Assembly (NCBI GenBank): GCA_023846275.1
Contig: CM043875.1
Coordinates: 10,163,958 to 10,227,957, forward strand
Direction of reading: 5' to 3'
Length of the DNA: 64,000 nt
Source of the DNA: Vanilla planifolia
Taxonomy: Eukaryota > Streptophyta > Magnoliopsida > Asparagales > Orchidaceae
Numbering within the stretch: position 1 is the stretch's first letter; each line of letters begins with the position of its first letter. Position numbers and translations under genes: made by a program. The notes below the pieces were generated by a model that worked only from the letters and a program-made list of their open reading frames with translations, was not told where the DNA came from and searched no databases. Positions 1 through 13,700 of this stretch are shown one piece after another.

Positions 1-2300
1 AAGCTGAAGCTTGTTCTTTGTCTTGCATACTATACACTAGTGCCAAAGATAACATAAATTGAGCACTAATAAAGGGTATGCCAAGAAAGTTGTATAAGAC
101 CAACTACTTCCTAATGAAAATGGATAATATTATTTTTTAATGCACCACATGTTCAAGCTAAAAAAATATGACTAAATACTAGATCTTATTTTCTTATGAA
201 AATAGGAAAATGGTTTGATATTTAATGTATAATACATTTAGCTTGTGAAGCGAGTAAACAAAAACTTAGTTTGTATTCATGTGTGGTACCTTGTGAAGGG
301 CTGACGTCTAGTATTGAAGGATGTGAACATTCAATTTTGCTAGAATTCTAGAAATTATGCAACATTGTTTTTGAATGCTTTAAGAAAACATATCTTATAA
401 TGATCAAATAATTAAGAAAAAAAGAAACTTAAAGAAAGTTGAGAATTGTGAATACTTTACAATTGAGAAATAACAATGTATTAAAAATTGAAATATAATT
501 TGTGTAGGCAATGAAAAGAAAAAAACTACAGAAAAGATAAATTAGATTTATCATGAGACAAATTGAGATAATTAAAATATAAGTAAGTTGTTTGTTATTC
601 ACTTTTAAATATCGTTGTGAAGTTTATTCTGATGAGATGTGATATAAGTATATTGCATGGCATTTATTATTTTTTAATATGCTTTGATTGATACAATAAT
701 ATACTAAAATAAGTTATATATATATATACTACTATAAATATCACAACATGAAATAAGAAAGTAAACTAAAATATAAAAGTTAAATAAAAAGAGAAATGCT
801 GGCTATATGATCATAAAAATCTATAAGATCAAAAGAAAATAAATTTGAAAAATCATTTAAATTTTTTCATAAACTTATCCCATAACTACTTGATATGATG
901 TAATCAACACTACTATTATTAGTACCTTAAGTTATAATAAATAGACAACTTATTATCATTAGTACTTCATATAAGACAGTGTAAAGTGAATGTTCTATGA
1001 TTATGACAACATCATGCCTTATTCTTATAGATGTTGGTACTTTACTATAGAGCAATGATAGACAAGACATATTTTTATTACTACTTAAGTACAGGGTGGT
1101 GTTAGATGGGAGAGAGATGATTTGGTGGTTTGGTTAGCTATTGATCGAGGTTTAGAGGTAGAATGGATGTCATAAAAATATGATATAAAATAGGATCCTA
1201 TAAAGTGAGACTTATATAGGAAAAGTAATGCTCATATGATTATATCCATACATAAAAATGATGCATATGAGCATACATATAGAATTTTCATTGTATTTAT
1301 GTGTATTTTATAATGTATTCTTATTACCTCTCCTGTTTTTACATGCTACATATTGCATTTTATACTACTTAAGTTATCTATGCTTATTGCTTTTCATTTA
1401 TGTGCCAAGTATTTTATGCTTATTACTTATATTATATGATAATATTTAGATATATATAAAACTATGAGTTTTTAGTGATCCATTTTATAAGACCCTAAGA
1501 GCGAGAGAGAGAGAGCATTTTATTTTAAAAACTCTAAAAAATTATGTATAAGAGAATCTAGTTTATATTATTATGATGGATTATTATATATAACCATTAT
1601 TTTGTTTTTGTAGATGCTTTGATATGCTTGATTTATTTGTTTTGGTAAATGATTTGTGTTGTTATTCATCACCTAAGCTTAATTTTAAGTCGTGTGCTTG
1701 AGATTTTGTTATATGCTTTGTAGTAACTTATTATTCTTTTATTTTTGAGTATTTTATTAGGTTTATTTTAGTTTTTGAGATGGGACATGATAATAGGAAT
1801 AGATATTATTTTTTTTAAAACAATTATAGTGTTTTCTTGTTAACTGATTGTCCAATTGGAAATAACTATAACATAAGAAACATAGCATGAACATGCACAT
1901 TAATATGTGTGCATGCAAATTATGGAGAAAAGCCATGCTATTAGTGCATGCATGTTATCATTTTTAAAAGAGTTTAGGTGCATAGAGAATTTTAAAGATC
2001 GAAGGACCTCACATGCGAAACAACATTGTTATGTATATGGATCATAAGTAAATTACATGAACATATATTTCAATGTCTTTATAATGATATGTGATGTAGC
2101 AAAAAAAAAAAAAGAAATGGTGGCACAATAATAACATAAACCCATAATAAGATCTCAAACTAGAATTAATCAAACTAAAGCTCTCCAAAATTTAATAAAT
2201 GTATGCCACTTTGGAGAATATGCAAATTATAGTCTTAAAAAGTCATGTTTCATCCATATATCATTATAAGTGCATAGCTAGTGTTACATTAATGAATGTG
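1..2300. other. AT-rich stretch with no recognisable gene
   Basis: I see no reading frame with a recognisable protein motif on either strand. The longest open frame (1258-1449, 63 codons) is a run of hydrophobic codons expected by chance in T-rich DNA. Simple repeats are present: a TA run near 716-728, a GA run at 1502-1515 and a run of A at 2101-2114. This is probably decayed transposon or unconstrained intergenic DNA. Confidence 0.6.
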
Positions 2301-2326
2301 TTTGAAATTTCAAAGATATAGATGAA

Positions 2327-2540
2327 ACTTTTAAGAAGTATGTAGGAAGTATGCTTTTATTATTTTGATATAAAATTCTTTAAGAAGTAGGTAATAAGTA
2401 TGCTTTTGTATTAAGGAATTATATGAATATGAAAGTTTTCAAAAGATAAGTAAAAAGTATGCTTTTATATTAAAGACTTTTATGGGCATGAAAGTTTTCA
2501 ACAATTAGGTATAAAGCTTTTTTTTATTAAATAATTACTT
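2327..2540. repeat. Short degenerate tandem repeat, about 60 bp x 3-4
   Basis: A motif of the form TTAAGAAGTA-GGTAATAAGTATGCTTTTAT recurs near 2331, 2380, 2440 and 2500, with the later copies also sharing a GAAAGTTTTCAA segment. The period is about 60 bp and the copies are diverged. It lies just upstream of a TATA-like site and of the Ty3 relic, so it could be the U3 repeat block of that relic's LTR. That assignment is inference. Confidence 0.55.
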
Positions 2541-2544
2541 ATAA

Positions 2545-2830
2545 TCTCCTATTTAAAGGACCTCTTATGAATGAATAGTTGGTGAATTAGTTGTTACTAA
2601 AGAAAGTTATCATTTTATAGCTTAAGTACTTGAGTTGGTTTGATGGCCTCCTCTTGGGTTTACATTTTCAAGTGAATTCTCATTTTCTTTTTTATCTTCT
2701 AAAATATACTCTATTTCTTTTAAGATTTGTTTCATACTATTCATTCTATTTAATTAAAGTAATTGCTTCATTCCATCCCATGACCCCAATCCTCTCACCA
2801 TCTATATAAATTGATGTCAGAGTAAAGTTC
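2545..2830 (+). promoter_or_regulatory. Possible decayed LTR tail: TATA-like box and PBS-like site
   Basis: TATTTAAAGG at 2550-2559 resembles an LTR TATA box. TTGATGTCAGAGTAAAG at 2811-2827 resembles a decayed form of the plant primer-binding site TGGTATCAGAGC, followed by a GTTCCTCATC leader. The gag-like reading of the Ty3 relic begins about 600 bp downstream, which is the expected order LTR, PBS, gag. Each site is weak alone and no 5' LTR terminus was found. Confidence 0.25.
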
Positions 2831-3420
2831 CTCATCATTTTCTTAGAAAGATATAACACATCAATGAAAAAGAAGAGATCCTAATAGCTTCGTTAAATCA
2901 AGGCTTAATTATTGGTACTTCACTATTTATTATGCACCGGTTTAGGTAGGATATTACCCTTTCTTATTGCAGATCATTATTTGGTTTAACGTTCTCCTTA
3001 AAAAGGGATTAGTCTATCTTGTAACACTTCTTTTAACATTTGATTTTATCATTAAAATAATAACAACTTTAGTTTATAAAATAAAGTTGTTGTCCTTTAG
3101 ACATACATTATTCTTATTGAGTGTAACTTGTGAGAAAGTGACCTACTTCATTAACCCTCCAGTTGAATTGTAATTCAAGCATGGAATCTTGAATGAATGA
3201 CCAAAGGGAGTAATTTTATTAATACTATGTCTTGTTTTAGTTTACTCAAATTTGTTCCTTATTTGTTACCTTAATATTGTAAAAACAAAATCTAAAAAAA
3301 TATAATAGGATATATTTTTTTGTTTCTTTTCTAATCCATCTTTCTTGTTATGCTTAGATTTTATTTCAATTTTTTTTGCATAAATTTGTTTTGTTTTTTT
3401 ATTGCTTTTCATGTTGTAGA

Positions 3421-4990
3421 ATGCCTTCTAAATCTATAATAATTGACCATTTAGATGGATTAGAATAAGCCACAAACCTTAAGATTAAACAACTAGGAAA
3501 GTCTCAAATTAAAAATTTTAATAAATTTTTTTTAATAATTACTCAACTTGACACTCAATTGTAAGCCTTAAAAAAGAAATCAAATACCCCTACTAAACTA
3601 CATCATTCTATATCATATGAAGGGAATGTTAATAGCTAACATAAGAATTATATGCTTAAAAGGGACCATGATGATAAACCATACAACAAAGATTTTAACT
3701 TCAAATTTTACAAAAAGATTAATATAAAAGTATTAAATTTTGATAGAATCAAGACTTAAACAAATTCATAGATTGGCTTAATCAAATAAAATACTTTTTC
3801 AATTGGTATAAAATAAATGATTACAAAGGAGTTATTTTTGCAAAAATAAAATTTATTGGTCATGTAAAAATTTATTGGTAGAATATTCTTGTAAAAAAGA
3901 ATAAGTAAAAGAGTAATGAGTGATCTAGTAATAAAAGAAATGTTAAGAATAAAATATTACTTAGGACACCATTGTTAGAAACTTCATGGGTAATTCTTAG
4001 TTTTATGTCTAACATTTTTAAGTATGATTGATTACTTGAATCAATCTAAAAATTTAATTATAAGGATAGTGCATAACTATAATGATTGATAATTAGTAAA
4101 TGAATTCATCTTAAGATTATATACAAAACATTATATAATAAATAGAACTTCATGACCCACAAACTTTTGAAGATTTTTTAACCTTTCCTAATTAATAGGA
4201 AGGTACAAAAGGCCTACATCCTCCACAAACAGTATTAAATATCATACTTCTTCATATATGCATAAAAGTACTTCCAAATTTAGAGCAATATACCAAAACA
4301 CTTATAATACAAAAAATACATCTTGCCTCTCAAAACTTATCTTGAAAATTCAAATGAAAAAGACAAAGCATAGTTTTCTTTAAATATCATAAACTTGGTT
4401 GCATGTAGTACCAATGTTGAACACAAATCTTCTAAATATAAGACAATGCTTCTCTTGAACATAAATTAGGAGAACTTTAAGATGAAGATCAAATTTTATC
4501 TAATGAAGAACATGGAGTAGATAATGATGAATACTTAAGAATTATGAGGTGTTATTAGTATCTAAAACTAATTTAGAGGATTGGAGGAGAAAAAACATCT
4601 TTAGCATGTTTGTTATATGTAATGAAAAGAGATGTAAATTTGTAATAAATGATGGTAATGCTATGAATGCCATTTCTTGACATACTTCAATAAGGGTCAA
4701 CCTTAAGGTTGAACACCATCATAATCCTTTTCATGTGAGTTGGGCCAACACAACCTCCTTGTCTATGACATTTAGATATCTTGTTTCCTTAAAAAGGAGC
4801 AGTTATGAAGATAATGTGTGGTGTGATATTCTCTCTATGGATATAACACATATCTTACTTGGAAGATCATAGCTTTATGATATGAGTGTCATTTATTATG
4901 GAAGAGAGAATACATATGTATTCATATTTAATGATAAAATTATCAAACTATTATCCTTAAAACCTCTTGATAAACTTATAATCTAAAAAA
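3421..4990 (+). pseudogene. Ty3/gypsy gag-protease relic (copy 1)
   Basis: A decayed Ty3/gypsy polyprotein reads on the plus strand. Around 3740-3900 the translation gives IDWL-NQ...FFNWYKINDYKG followed by AKIKFIGH, the Retrotrans_gag pattern in which a WL...FFW core precedes KL-GHA-WW. From 4594 to about 4985 one frame reads nearly through an aspartic protease: NIFSMFVICNEKRCKFVIN, then DGNAMNAIS where a D-G-G/S active site is expected, then a C-terminal block MDITHILLGRS. Two stops interrupt it; one sits where the family has the Trp of GRPW. The active-site Asp appears shifted or lost, so it cannot work. RT, RNase H and integrase are absent: downstream the tandem array begins. Family (chromovirus-like) is inferred from the protease wording. 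Confidence 0.65.
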
Positions 4991-5089
4991 AATAACTTGG
5001 AATAATACCTACACAACCTCAACACAAAGGTACCAACCACAAATTAATTATCTTTCTATGAGAAATTTGGAAAAATAAGAAAAATTACA

Positions 5090-8000
5090 TAGGAAGATTG
5101 AATTCACAAATGCAAAGGAGATCTAGTATAAAATCCACGATCATCAAATATGTTTCATATGAAAATGTCATATAAAGCTTGCTAAAACCTCGAAAAATAA
5201 GATTTTTAAAATATTTAAAATCAATGTTTATTTGGGTAGAGCTCATTAAAACAAGTATAATGACATTTGTTTCATCTTGATTGGATCTAGTTTAAATTAT
5301 TACTAATTACTTATGTAAATAAAAATAAATAATAAAAAAAAAATATTTTTATATTAAGTAAGTATGAGTTGAAATAAGATTAAATAAGGCAATGTTATAT
5401 GACTAAATCAAAGCTATGTAAAGGTAACATGAAAGTTGATTTAGAGTTTTATAAAAATATAATAAAATGAAAGTGAAATTTGAAGAAATTAGGTAAGTTA
5501 TATAGAAAAGTTAAATTCTAGTATACTAAATAGATCTAGGTAACTTTGTAACTCCTAAAATTAAGGAAAAATCAAGATGTTCCAAAAAGTGTACCAAAAC
5601 TATAGAAAATAAAAATTTGATGAGATAAAGCTCATTGAGATGAATGCAATAGCTTTTGTTTTGTCTTGTAAGACATCATTTGGATTACTGTAAATTACAA
5701 ATGTTAATAAGTATATATAATAACAAAATATTATTATAATACTAAATAAACAAATACTAAAAAGAAAAAGAGAGAAACTCAAGAAACATAATCAAATCAA
5801 AGTAATATAAAAGTCACATAAGAGGAGAATCAATGTTTTATAGTCATATAATCAAAACAAAACAAAACTTTTGAAGAAATCAGATAAACTATTTGGAAAA
5901 GTTTATTTGCAAGATACTAAGGAGATTGAGGATAACGTTTTGGATCACCTAATTTGGTATGACTTGAAATGTCTTATAAATATAGTAGGATCATAAAAGA
6001 TAAACTATTTACAAATAAAAAAGAGTATTTCATTTGATAGTCTCATTGATATGAGATCAACAACATTTCCTAGTTAAAGATCAAACCACGTTAGGAATTA
6101 TTAATGAGAAAAAGGTAAATAAGCATAAATAATAATAAATTAATTGCATAAAGCTCATCGATGATGAGTCTAGTATTTTTTATTTCATCTTGATTTGATC
6201 TCTTTAAGAATTTTGATGAGTTAATTAAAAAAATAAGCTTAAATAATAATAAAATATTATTTTAATATAAAGTGAATACATATTAGAGTCAAAAGGAGAT
6301 ACTTTAAGGTAATAAATATAAGAAAATTAATCACTTTTAAAGATCACACAAGGGAAGATTTCTAGTTCCACAGCATTTTGACCAAATAAAAAAATATTTA
6401 AAGAAATGAGAAAAGTTGGTCAGAATAGTTGCATTACAAAGTACTAAAGAGATCGAGCATAACATCCTCGATTATTAATTTAGGTTGAGAGAAAAATGTC
6501 TTGTACATCAAACCAAAACTATAAAAAAGTATTTAAAGATATAAATTTGAACAATTAATTGGATAGAACTTGTGAAGATATGTCTAATAATGTTTATTTT
6601 ATCTCTATGAGATTTTGTTTGAAATTATTATGAATTACTAAAGAAAATACATATTAAAGATTTAATGAAATATTTAAACCAATTTAATATAACCAAATCA
6701 AACATATCTAAAGGTTAAAAAAGGAAAGATTTAGAGTTATATAATAACATAACAAAATCTAAGAAAAAAATTAAAATAAATGATGTGAATTTTGTTTGAA
6801 AAGTTGCATAACAAGGTGCTAAAGAGATCGATCATATCATTCTCAATTGTTAAATCAGGTAAAAATCAAATTACCTTGTAAAACATTCCAAATTATAAGT
6901 ATATAATATTATTAAAAATATCAAAATTATTATCTTATTTGTAGAACTTGTTGAGTAGTGTCTAACGTTGTTTGTTTAATCTTGATCAAACTTTGTTTAG
7001 AATTTCTATGAATTACCAATTAAAAAGCTAAAATTATAATTTTTTTATTATTAACTAAATATATAATAAAGTTGAATTGAAATAATATATTATAATGAAA
7101 ATAAGGTAATGTGAGATTGCATTAGAGGAGAACTAGAGTTTCATAATAATATAAAAAAAAATGCTAAAAATTTAAAGAAAAAGATAAATTATTTGAGAAA
7201 TTAGCATTCCAAGAAAATAAGGGGATTAACTATAACATCATCATTCATCAAATTAGAGATGATTTAAAATTTCTTGAATACCAAGTAGAAATCATAGAAA
7301 AATTTATTGAAAAATATAAAAATGATTATCTTATTGGTAGAACTTTTTGAGTAGAATCTAACGACATTTATTTCATCTTTATTGAATCTATTTTAGAATT
7401 TCTACAAATTACCAAATTAAAAAAGCTTAAATAATAATAAATTTGTTTCATATTAATTAAATATATAATAAAACTTAACTAAAGTAATGTAATATAACTA
7501 AATCAAAGTAATGTGAGCTCACACTAGATGAGAACTAGAGTTTCAAATAATTTAACCAAAACAAAGCTAAAAATTTTAAAAATAAGATATATTATTTGAG
7601 AAAGTTGTATTTGAAGAAAATAAAGGGATCTACTATGACATCATCGATCATCAAATTAGAAACGATTAAAAATTTCTTGAATATCATGTGAAAACCATAG
7701 AAAACATATTTAAAAATATAAAAATTAGAATATAATTATATAGGGCTCATCGAGACAAGTTTAATGACTTTTGTTTAGTCTCAATCAAACACTATTTGCA
7801 ATAATATTTTATTACCATAGTAACTAAGCCTAATTAAAAATAATTTGTACTTTAATATTATAGAAATATATTAAAGCTAAAATGAGATAATTTGAAGCAA
7901 TGTAATTAACAAAATAAAAGATATGTAAATTAATAATTTAATATTAAGTAACAATAAATGTTAGAGTGCAAATAAGATAAATTAAAGCTATATAACATGA

Positions 8001-10580
8001 TTAAATTTAAGTTGGGTAAATTTCACTTGTGAGCAAAATTAGAGTTACATAGCAATATAATCAAATCAAAACAAAAAATTTGAAAAAATGAGATAAATTG
8101 TATATCAAAGTTACATTCTAAGATGCTAAGGAGGTGAAATGTACAATCTTGCATGCCAAAACTCTAGAACGAAATATTTAAATGCAAAAAAAGAATATTT
8201 AATTGGATAGAGTTTACCAAGATGTGTCCAATAATGTTTTTTTTTTCATTATAATCAAAACTTGTTTAGAATTTCTATATATAGCCATAGTAAATAATGA
8301 CAAATAATAATAAATAAATATTTAAATATTAAGAAAACATATGTTAAAGCTAAAATGAGGAGAATTAGAATTTCATAATAATAAAACTCAACTAAAGAAA
8401 AAAAGTTGAACAAAAGAGTTAAATTGATTGAGAAAGTTGCATATCATGATATTATGAAGAACAAGTGTAACATCATTAATTGCTAAATTAGTTACAAATA
8501 AAAAATTCTTGTAAATCATAAATATTTAAAAATATTAAAAAATTAATTTTCAATTGGATAATTTAAAAATAGTATAAATTTCCAAGTTATATAAGAACAA
8601 AAAATAATAAATTATTATTTAAAATTTACATAAATATAGAATGAAATTAAAATTATATAAATTAAAGTAATGTAATATAATCAAATCAAAGAAATGTTAA
8701 GATCATAGGAGAGAAGAAACAAAGTTTTACAATACTATAACCAAATCAAAGTAAAAAAAATTAAAAAAAAATGAGATTGATTATATAAAAATATTATATT
8801 CCAAGATACTACAAAGGTCAAGTATAACATTCTTGATCATCAAAATATTTACAAATTTAGAAAGCTTAGAATACATGCCAAAATCATACAAAAAATATTT
8901 AAAAATATAAAAATAAATATTTAATTTAATAAAGATAGTTAAGAAGTGTCCAATGATATTTTTTTCCTCTATTTAGTCTAGTTTTTAATTTTTGCCAATT
9001 ACCATAATAGATTTGCATAAAAAAATAAAGTATTATTTTAATATTAAGTATATAATGATACTAAAATAAGATGAATTAAAATAATGTAATGTAACCAAAT
9101 CATTACAATATAATTATAACATCTTACGACATTTAGAGTTTTGTAATAATATTAGAAAATCAAACCAAAATATTTTAGGAAATAAAATAAATTATATTAG
9201 AAAGTTGAATAACTAGATACTAAGGTGATCGAGTATAAAATTCATAATATTCAAGTAAGGTTTGAACGAAAATATCTTATAAATTAATCCAAAATTATGG
9301 AAACAAAAATATTTAAAAGTTATATATAAATAAATATTTCATTGGATAGAAGTCATCAAGTTGAGTCAAACTATGTTTCATCTTTAACAAACCTCATTTA
9401 GAATTATTCTAAATTACCAAACTAAATAATCATAAATAAAAACAAATTATTATTTTAATATTAAATATAGATATTGATGCTAAAATGGAATAAATTGAAT
9501 CAGTGTAATATGACTTAATCAAATTGATGTAAGAGTCACAAATCTGTAGAGTTAGTGTTTCATATTAATAAAACCAAATCAAAACAAAAAAAAATTAAAA
9601 TAATTATTTAAATTATTTGAAAAAATTATATTCAAAAAATCTATGTAATTCAAATGTACAATCCTCTTTCATAAAATTATGTATGAATCATAACATCATA
9701 GAAAACATGCAAAAACCTTGAAAAAATCAAATACTTAAAATATAGAATTAAATATTTAATTGGATATAGCTATTGAGATGAGTTCATCAACTTTTGTTTC
9801 ATCTTGATCAAATATTACTTGGAATTACTATGAATTACCAAATTGAAGAATAAAAAAAAAATAAAAACCTGCTATTTTAATTTTTAATAAACATATTTTA
9901 AAACTAAAATTAGACAAGTTAAAGAAAAGTAATGTAAAAAAGAAAATTTATGTAAAGGTCACTAAAGAGGATATTTAGAGTTTCCTACTAATAGAATCAT
10001 ATCAAAGTAAATAATTTAAAAAAATGAGATAAATTATATAGTAAATTTGCATTTCAATATGTAAAGGTGATCGAGTGTAACATCCTTAATCGATAAAATA
10101 TATATGAATCAAAATATTTTATCAAGCATACAAAAACCTTAGAAAATATAATATTTTAAAATATAAAAATAAATATTAAAATGGATAGACCTTATCGAGA
10201 TGAGTCTAATGATGTTTCTTTTATCTTGATCAGACATTATTTGAAATTACTAATGATTATCAAAGTAAATATACAAAAATAAATGTAAAATATTATTTTA
10301 TATATATATTAAAGTTCAAATGATATTTAGTAATACATAATTATATAACCAAATTAAGACACTATAAATGTGACACATGATGAGATTTAGTGTTACATAA
10401 TAATATAAACAAATCATAGCAAAAACTTTTTAAAAAATAAGATAAATTATGTTCAAATATATTAAGGAGATTTAGTGTAACATCCTCATTAGTTAAATTA
10501 TGTACAAATAAAAATATCTTATAAAGCATGCTAAATTACTCAAAAAAATATTATTTCTAAAATATAAAAATGGATATTTA
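5090..10580 (+). repeat. Degenerate tandem array, about 14 units of about 400 bp
   Basis: The whole interval is built from one repeating unit in a single orientation. A landmark of the form AAGTTGCATTCCAAGATACTAA then GGAGATCGAGTGTAACATCC is found near 5117, 5531, 5921, 6449, 6823, 7221, 7624, 8130, 8458, 8815, 9224, 9645, 10066 and 10466. Spacing is mostly 360-420 bp, with two longer gaps (about 528 and 506) and one short (about 328). Each unit also carries TAATTGGATAGAGCTCATCG with GATGAGTCTAATG, a TTTGTTTCATCTTGATC block, GAATTACCAAA, and an AACCAAATCAAAGTAATGT block. Units are strongly diverged and AT-rich with no coding potential. It could be an old satellite or an array made from a retrotransposon LTR; the recurring TGTAACATCC is reminiscent of a chromovirus LTR start, which is only suggestive. 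Confidence 0.75.
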
Positions 10581-10789
10581 ATGCTAAACATATTCCATGG
10601 TATCTTCCATTATCCTTATCTCATTTTGAGCATCACATTTCAATCCAATTAAACCACAATCAAGTGAACTTATTTGTTGTTGCATCTTTTTAGTCATAAA
10701 ATTAAAGATATTCCTATTAATTGTAATTTTAATTCTTTGTTGGATACATAATAGAAGGACTCTAAAATTTACTTAATATGGTTTTGAAT

Positions 10790-13700
10790 AATGTCCTTGC
10801 AAGAAGCATATTCCATTTTATAATTCATATAACCAATTATATTTACCATCATTTTTTGTGTTGGTGAAGGGATCTAGTTTATCACTTTGTAGCTCTTGTA
10901 CTTCATCAAGGAATAGAGTGGTACTAATCTTAGCAGAACCAAGAGTGCCTCCTCTTAAAGTTATATGAGTGAAAATTATTTAAAGATGAGATGTTAGTTA
11001 TGAGATTGTTTAAAATTATCATTACTAGCTCACTAACTTCTTTCCTCATTTTCAAATTCTATACTTTCCATATGTTTGAACAAATAATAAGTTATAGAAT
11101 TGTAATGACTTCTCTTTTAGTGGAGTGGTGGTCACCATGTTTCTATCAACTTAGCAATAGAAAAAGTTTATTACTTGCATTCTCTTACTAAATTTTGAGA
11201 AAAATAGCAAGGCTAAGATACATTATTTTTTCCTTCTTGTAATTGACAACTAAATGATTAAATCAATCCTCATTGTGGTTGTAAGGAAATTTATGCTCTT
11301 GCTAAAAGTTAAAATTTCTTAAGAAATGGAAGGAGAAATTTAGTATAATCCACATAAGAAAGGAGATTTACACTAGATATTTATCCTTCTAAATCATTTT
11401 CCTTGATTTGTGGATAAATGTTTGTTCTAGAAATTTTTCTAGACTAACTACATACTAAAGTTTCCATCCAAAATTTGAGTCCAATGGTAGGCACTTAAAA
11501 TAATGCATAGTTTTGTGTTTTTTGAAACCAAATACTTTAAACTTTTTATTCCTTTCAAAGCATCTAATTTATTTCATTTTCTATCTAAACTAAAATATTC
11601 ATTACTTATTTTAATGGACCAAATTGCATTATTTAATAATAATTTATAGTTTAATACGCTAGAAGCAATGAAAATGTCTTATAACATTTTAAGGTCCAAA
11701 CCATTTTTATTCATTACATAGCTAACCTTTTCTTGTTTATTTTAGTCAAAATTATGGACATTTTTATTGCCACCACATAAGAAGCCAATCATAATCTTTT
11801 GCACTATGCAATTTGTGGATAGGTAATTGATTGTCGTTAAAGAATACATTGGCATTAAGGCCAAAACATACTTCATTAATGTTAGTCTTCTCGACATTAT
11901 AAGAAGTTTTTTCTTCCAACGTACTATTGTCTTATCGATTTTTTCTATTATTCATTGAAGGTAGGCTATGATTCTCCTTTCAATAGAAAGAGGGAAACGT
12001 ATGGAGATTAGGAGGAACTTAACATTTTGAAACCTGAGTTTTTGGCATTATTTTTTCTTCATTCCAATTTCCAATTTTTTCTTTTGAGAAAATACATGCT
12101 TTTTTGATTGTTAATTTGGGCAACTAATGTTTCTTGAAATGTATAAAGTAGTGTTTGTATATTAAACATGTTTTTCAAGTGACATTTGTAGAAGTTTATG
12201 ATGTCATCTACATATCTTAGATGAGTAACTATACAACATCATTTGTATTAAGCACAATGCACTAGGTTATGACAATTTGTGAGCTTGTTCAATGCCAAGT
12301 TGACGACATCAATTATTAGAATGAATAATATTACATTTTCCTATTTGAGTACTTGATACATTCAAGTAACCATTGGGCTTACCAATTTTATTATTAAAAA
12401 TCAAAGTGCTGCCTAGTTTTCTTTAATAATCTTAATTAATAGCTCCATAAAGTTCAATCTTGTAAGTGCATTGCATAACAACTCCAATGCAACGTAATCA
12501 ACTGCACTTTTGAGATCCAACTTGACAACATAGTTTGTCTTAGCGAATGAATGAATTCATAGGCCACTAGATTATTGTTTATTATTTCTCTTCCTTTAGC
12601 AAAACCTAATTTATCCTAAAGAGATGAGCATTGGGAGGATATTGTAATGCCTACTACCAACAATTTGGGGAATAAGTTCTTTGTAAACTTGCATAAATAA
12701 ATCAACTTGAAGCCACTAAATTTGTTAGGATTCTCTTTTGTGGGATTAAGGTTAGCATTGTACTTGACATTTCTTTAGGACTAGGGGTCCCTTCTAAGAA
12801 ATCCTTGCCAACATCTAATTCATCAAGTGTTATAATTTCCTAATAGCTAGTGAATAATTGTCCATTATACCCTTCTTATCATTAAGAACTTCATTGATCC
12901 ATTATTAGTGTAACCTCTTCATTGTTGTCATCTTCTTAAACCACCTATTTTGTTCCTCTATGATTAGAGTGGGAGTAAACTATAGTAGCTTCTCATCATT
13001 TGTATTGTTGATAGATGATAAAAACTATTGAAAGTTCTAACTAGTAGCATCATGCATTTTTTGCTTTTAGTTTATGAAATTACCATGCAATCTTTTTCCC
13101 AAATCATTTTTTTTCTTTTCTGTCTTTTGCCATTATATGAGAGACTTTTTTTTAAAACTTCTTATAGCCATGTAATTTCTACATTTTGCTACAAATATAT
13201 TTCCTCCCTAATCTTTTAAAGGGAATCATCAACCTTGTTTAGCCTATGCCATATCTCATTATATTGGCATGTTTGAAATAGTTTTTTTTGCTTTTATTAG
13301 GTCTTTGGTTAGTTTGATTGTGTTGAAAATATTGCAAAACTTTTGTTTACTCCATTGTTTGTGATTATCTTTCAATCTTTTTAGTTTAAAAGCAAGAGTC
13401 AAAATTCACAAGCTATTTATATTAATTGCCAATTATTGTTCCACAGTTTGCATGAATATTTAAATCTTTAGCCCCATGATTTTGAAATATAAATTGCTAG
13501 AGATTTGAGACTTATTCTTTTATGGAATGAAGAGGTAATGGGATATCATCATGTCCTACTACTGATTAACTGGAAATCTATCCAACATTTTCTAGATCCA
13601 TCTTCCCTTCTTTTTACCAATCCTTATGAATGTGGGGCTTAGAGAAATAAGTTCCTTTAAACTCCAGAGTCTTATAAAATTTGAAACTTCATACATTCTT

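Noticed and set aside
5090-10580. CRISPR-like array
   Set aside because: Units are about 400 bp, diverged throughout and without alternating conserved repeat and unique spacer; the DNA is plant nuclear.
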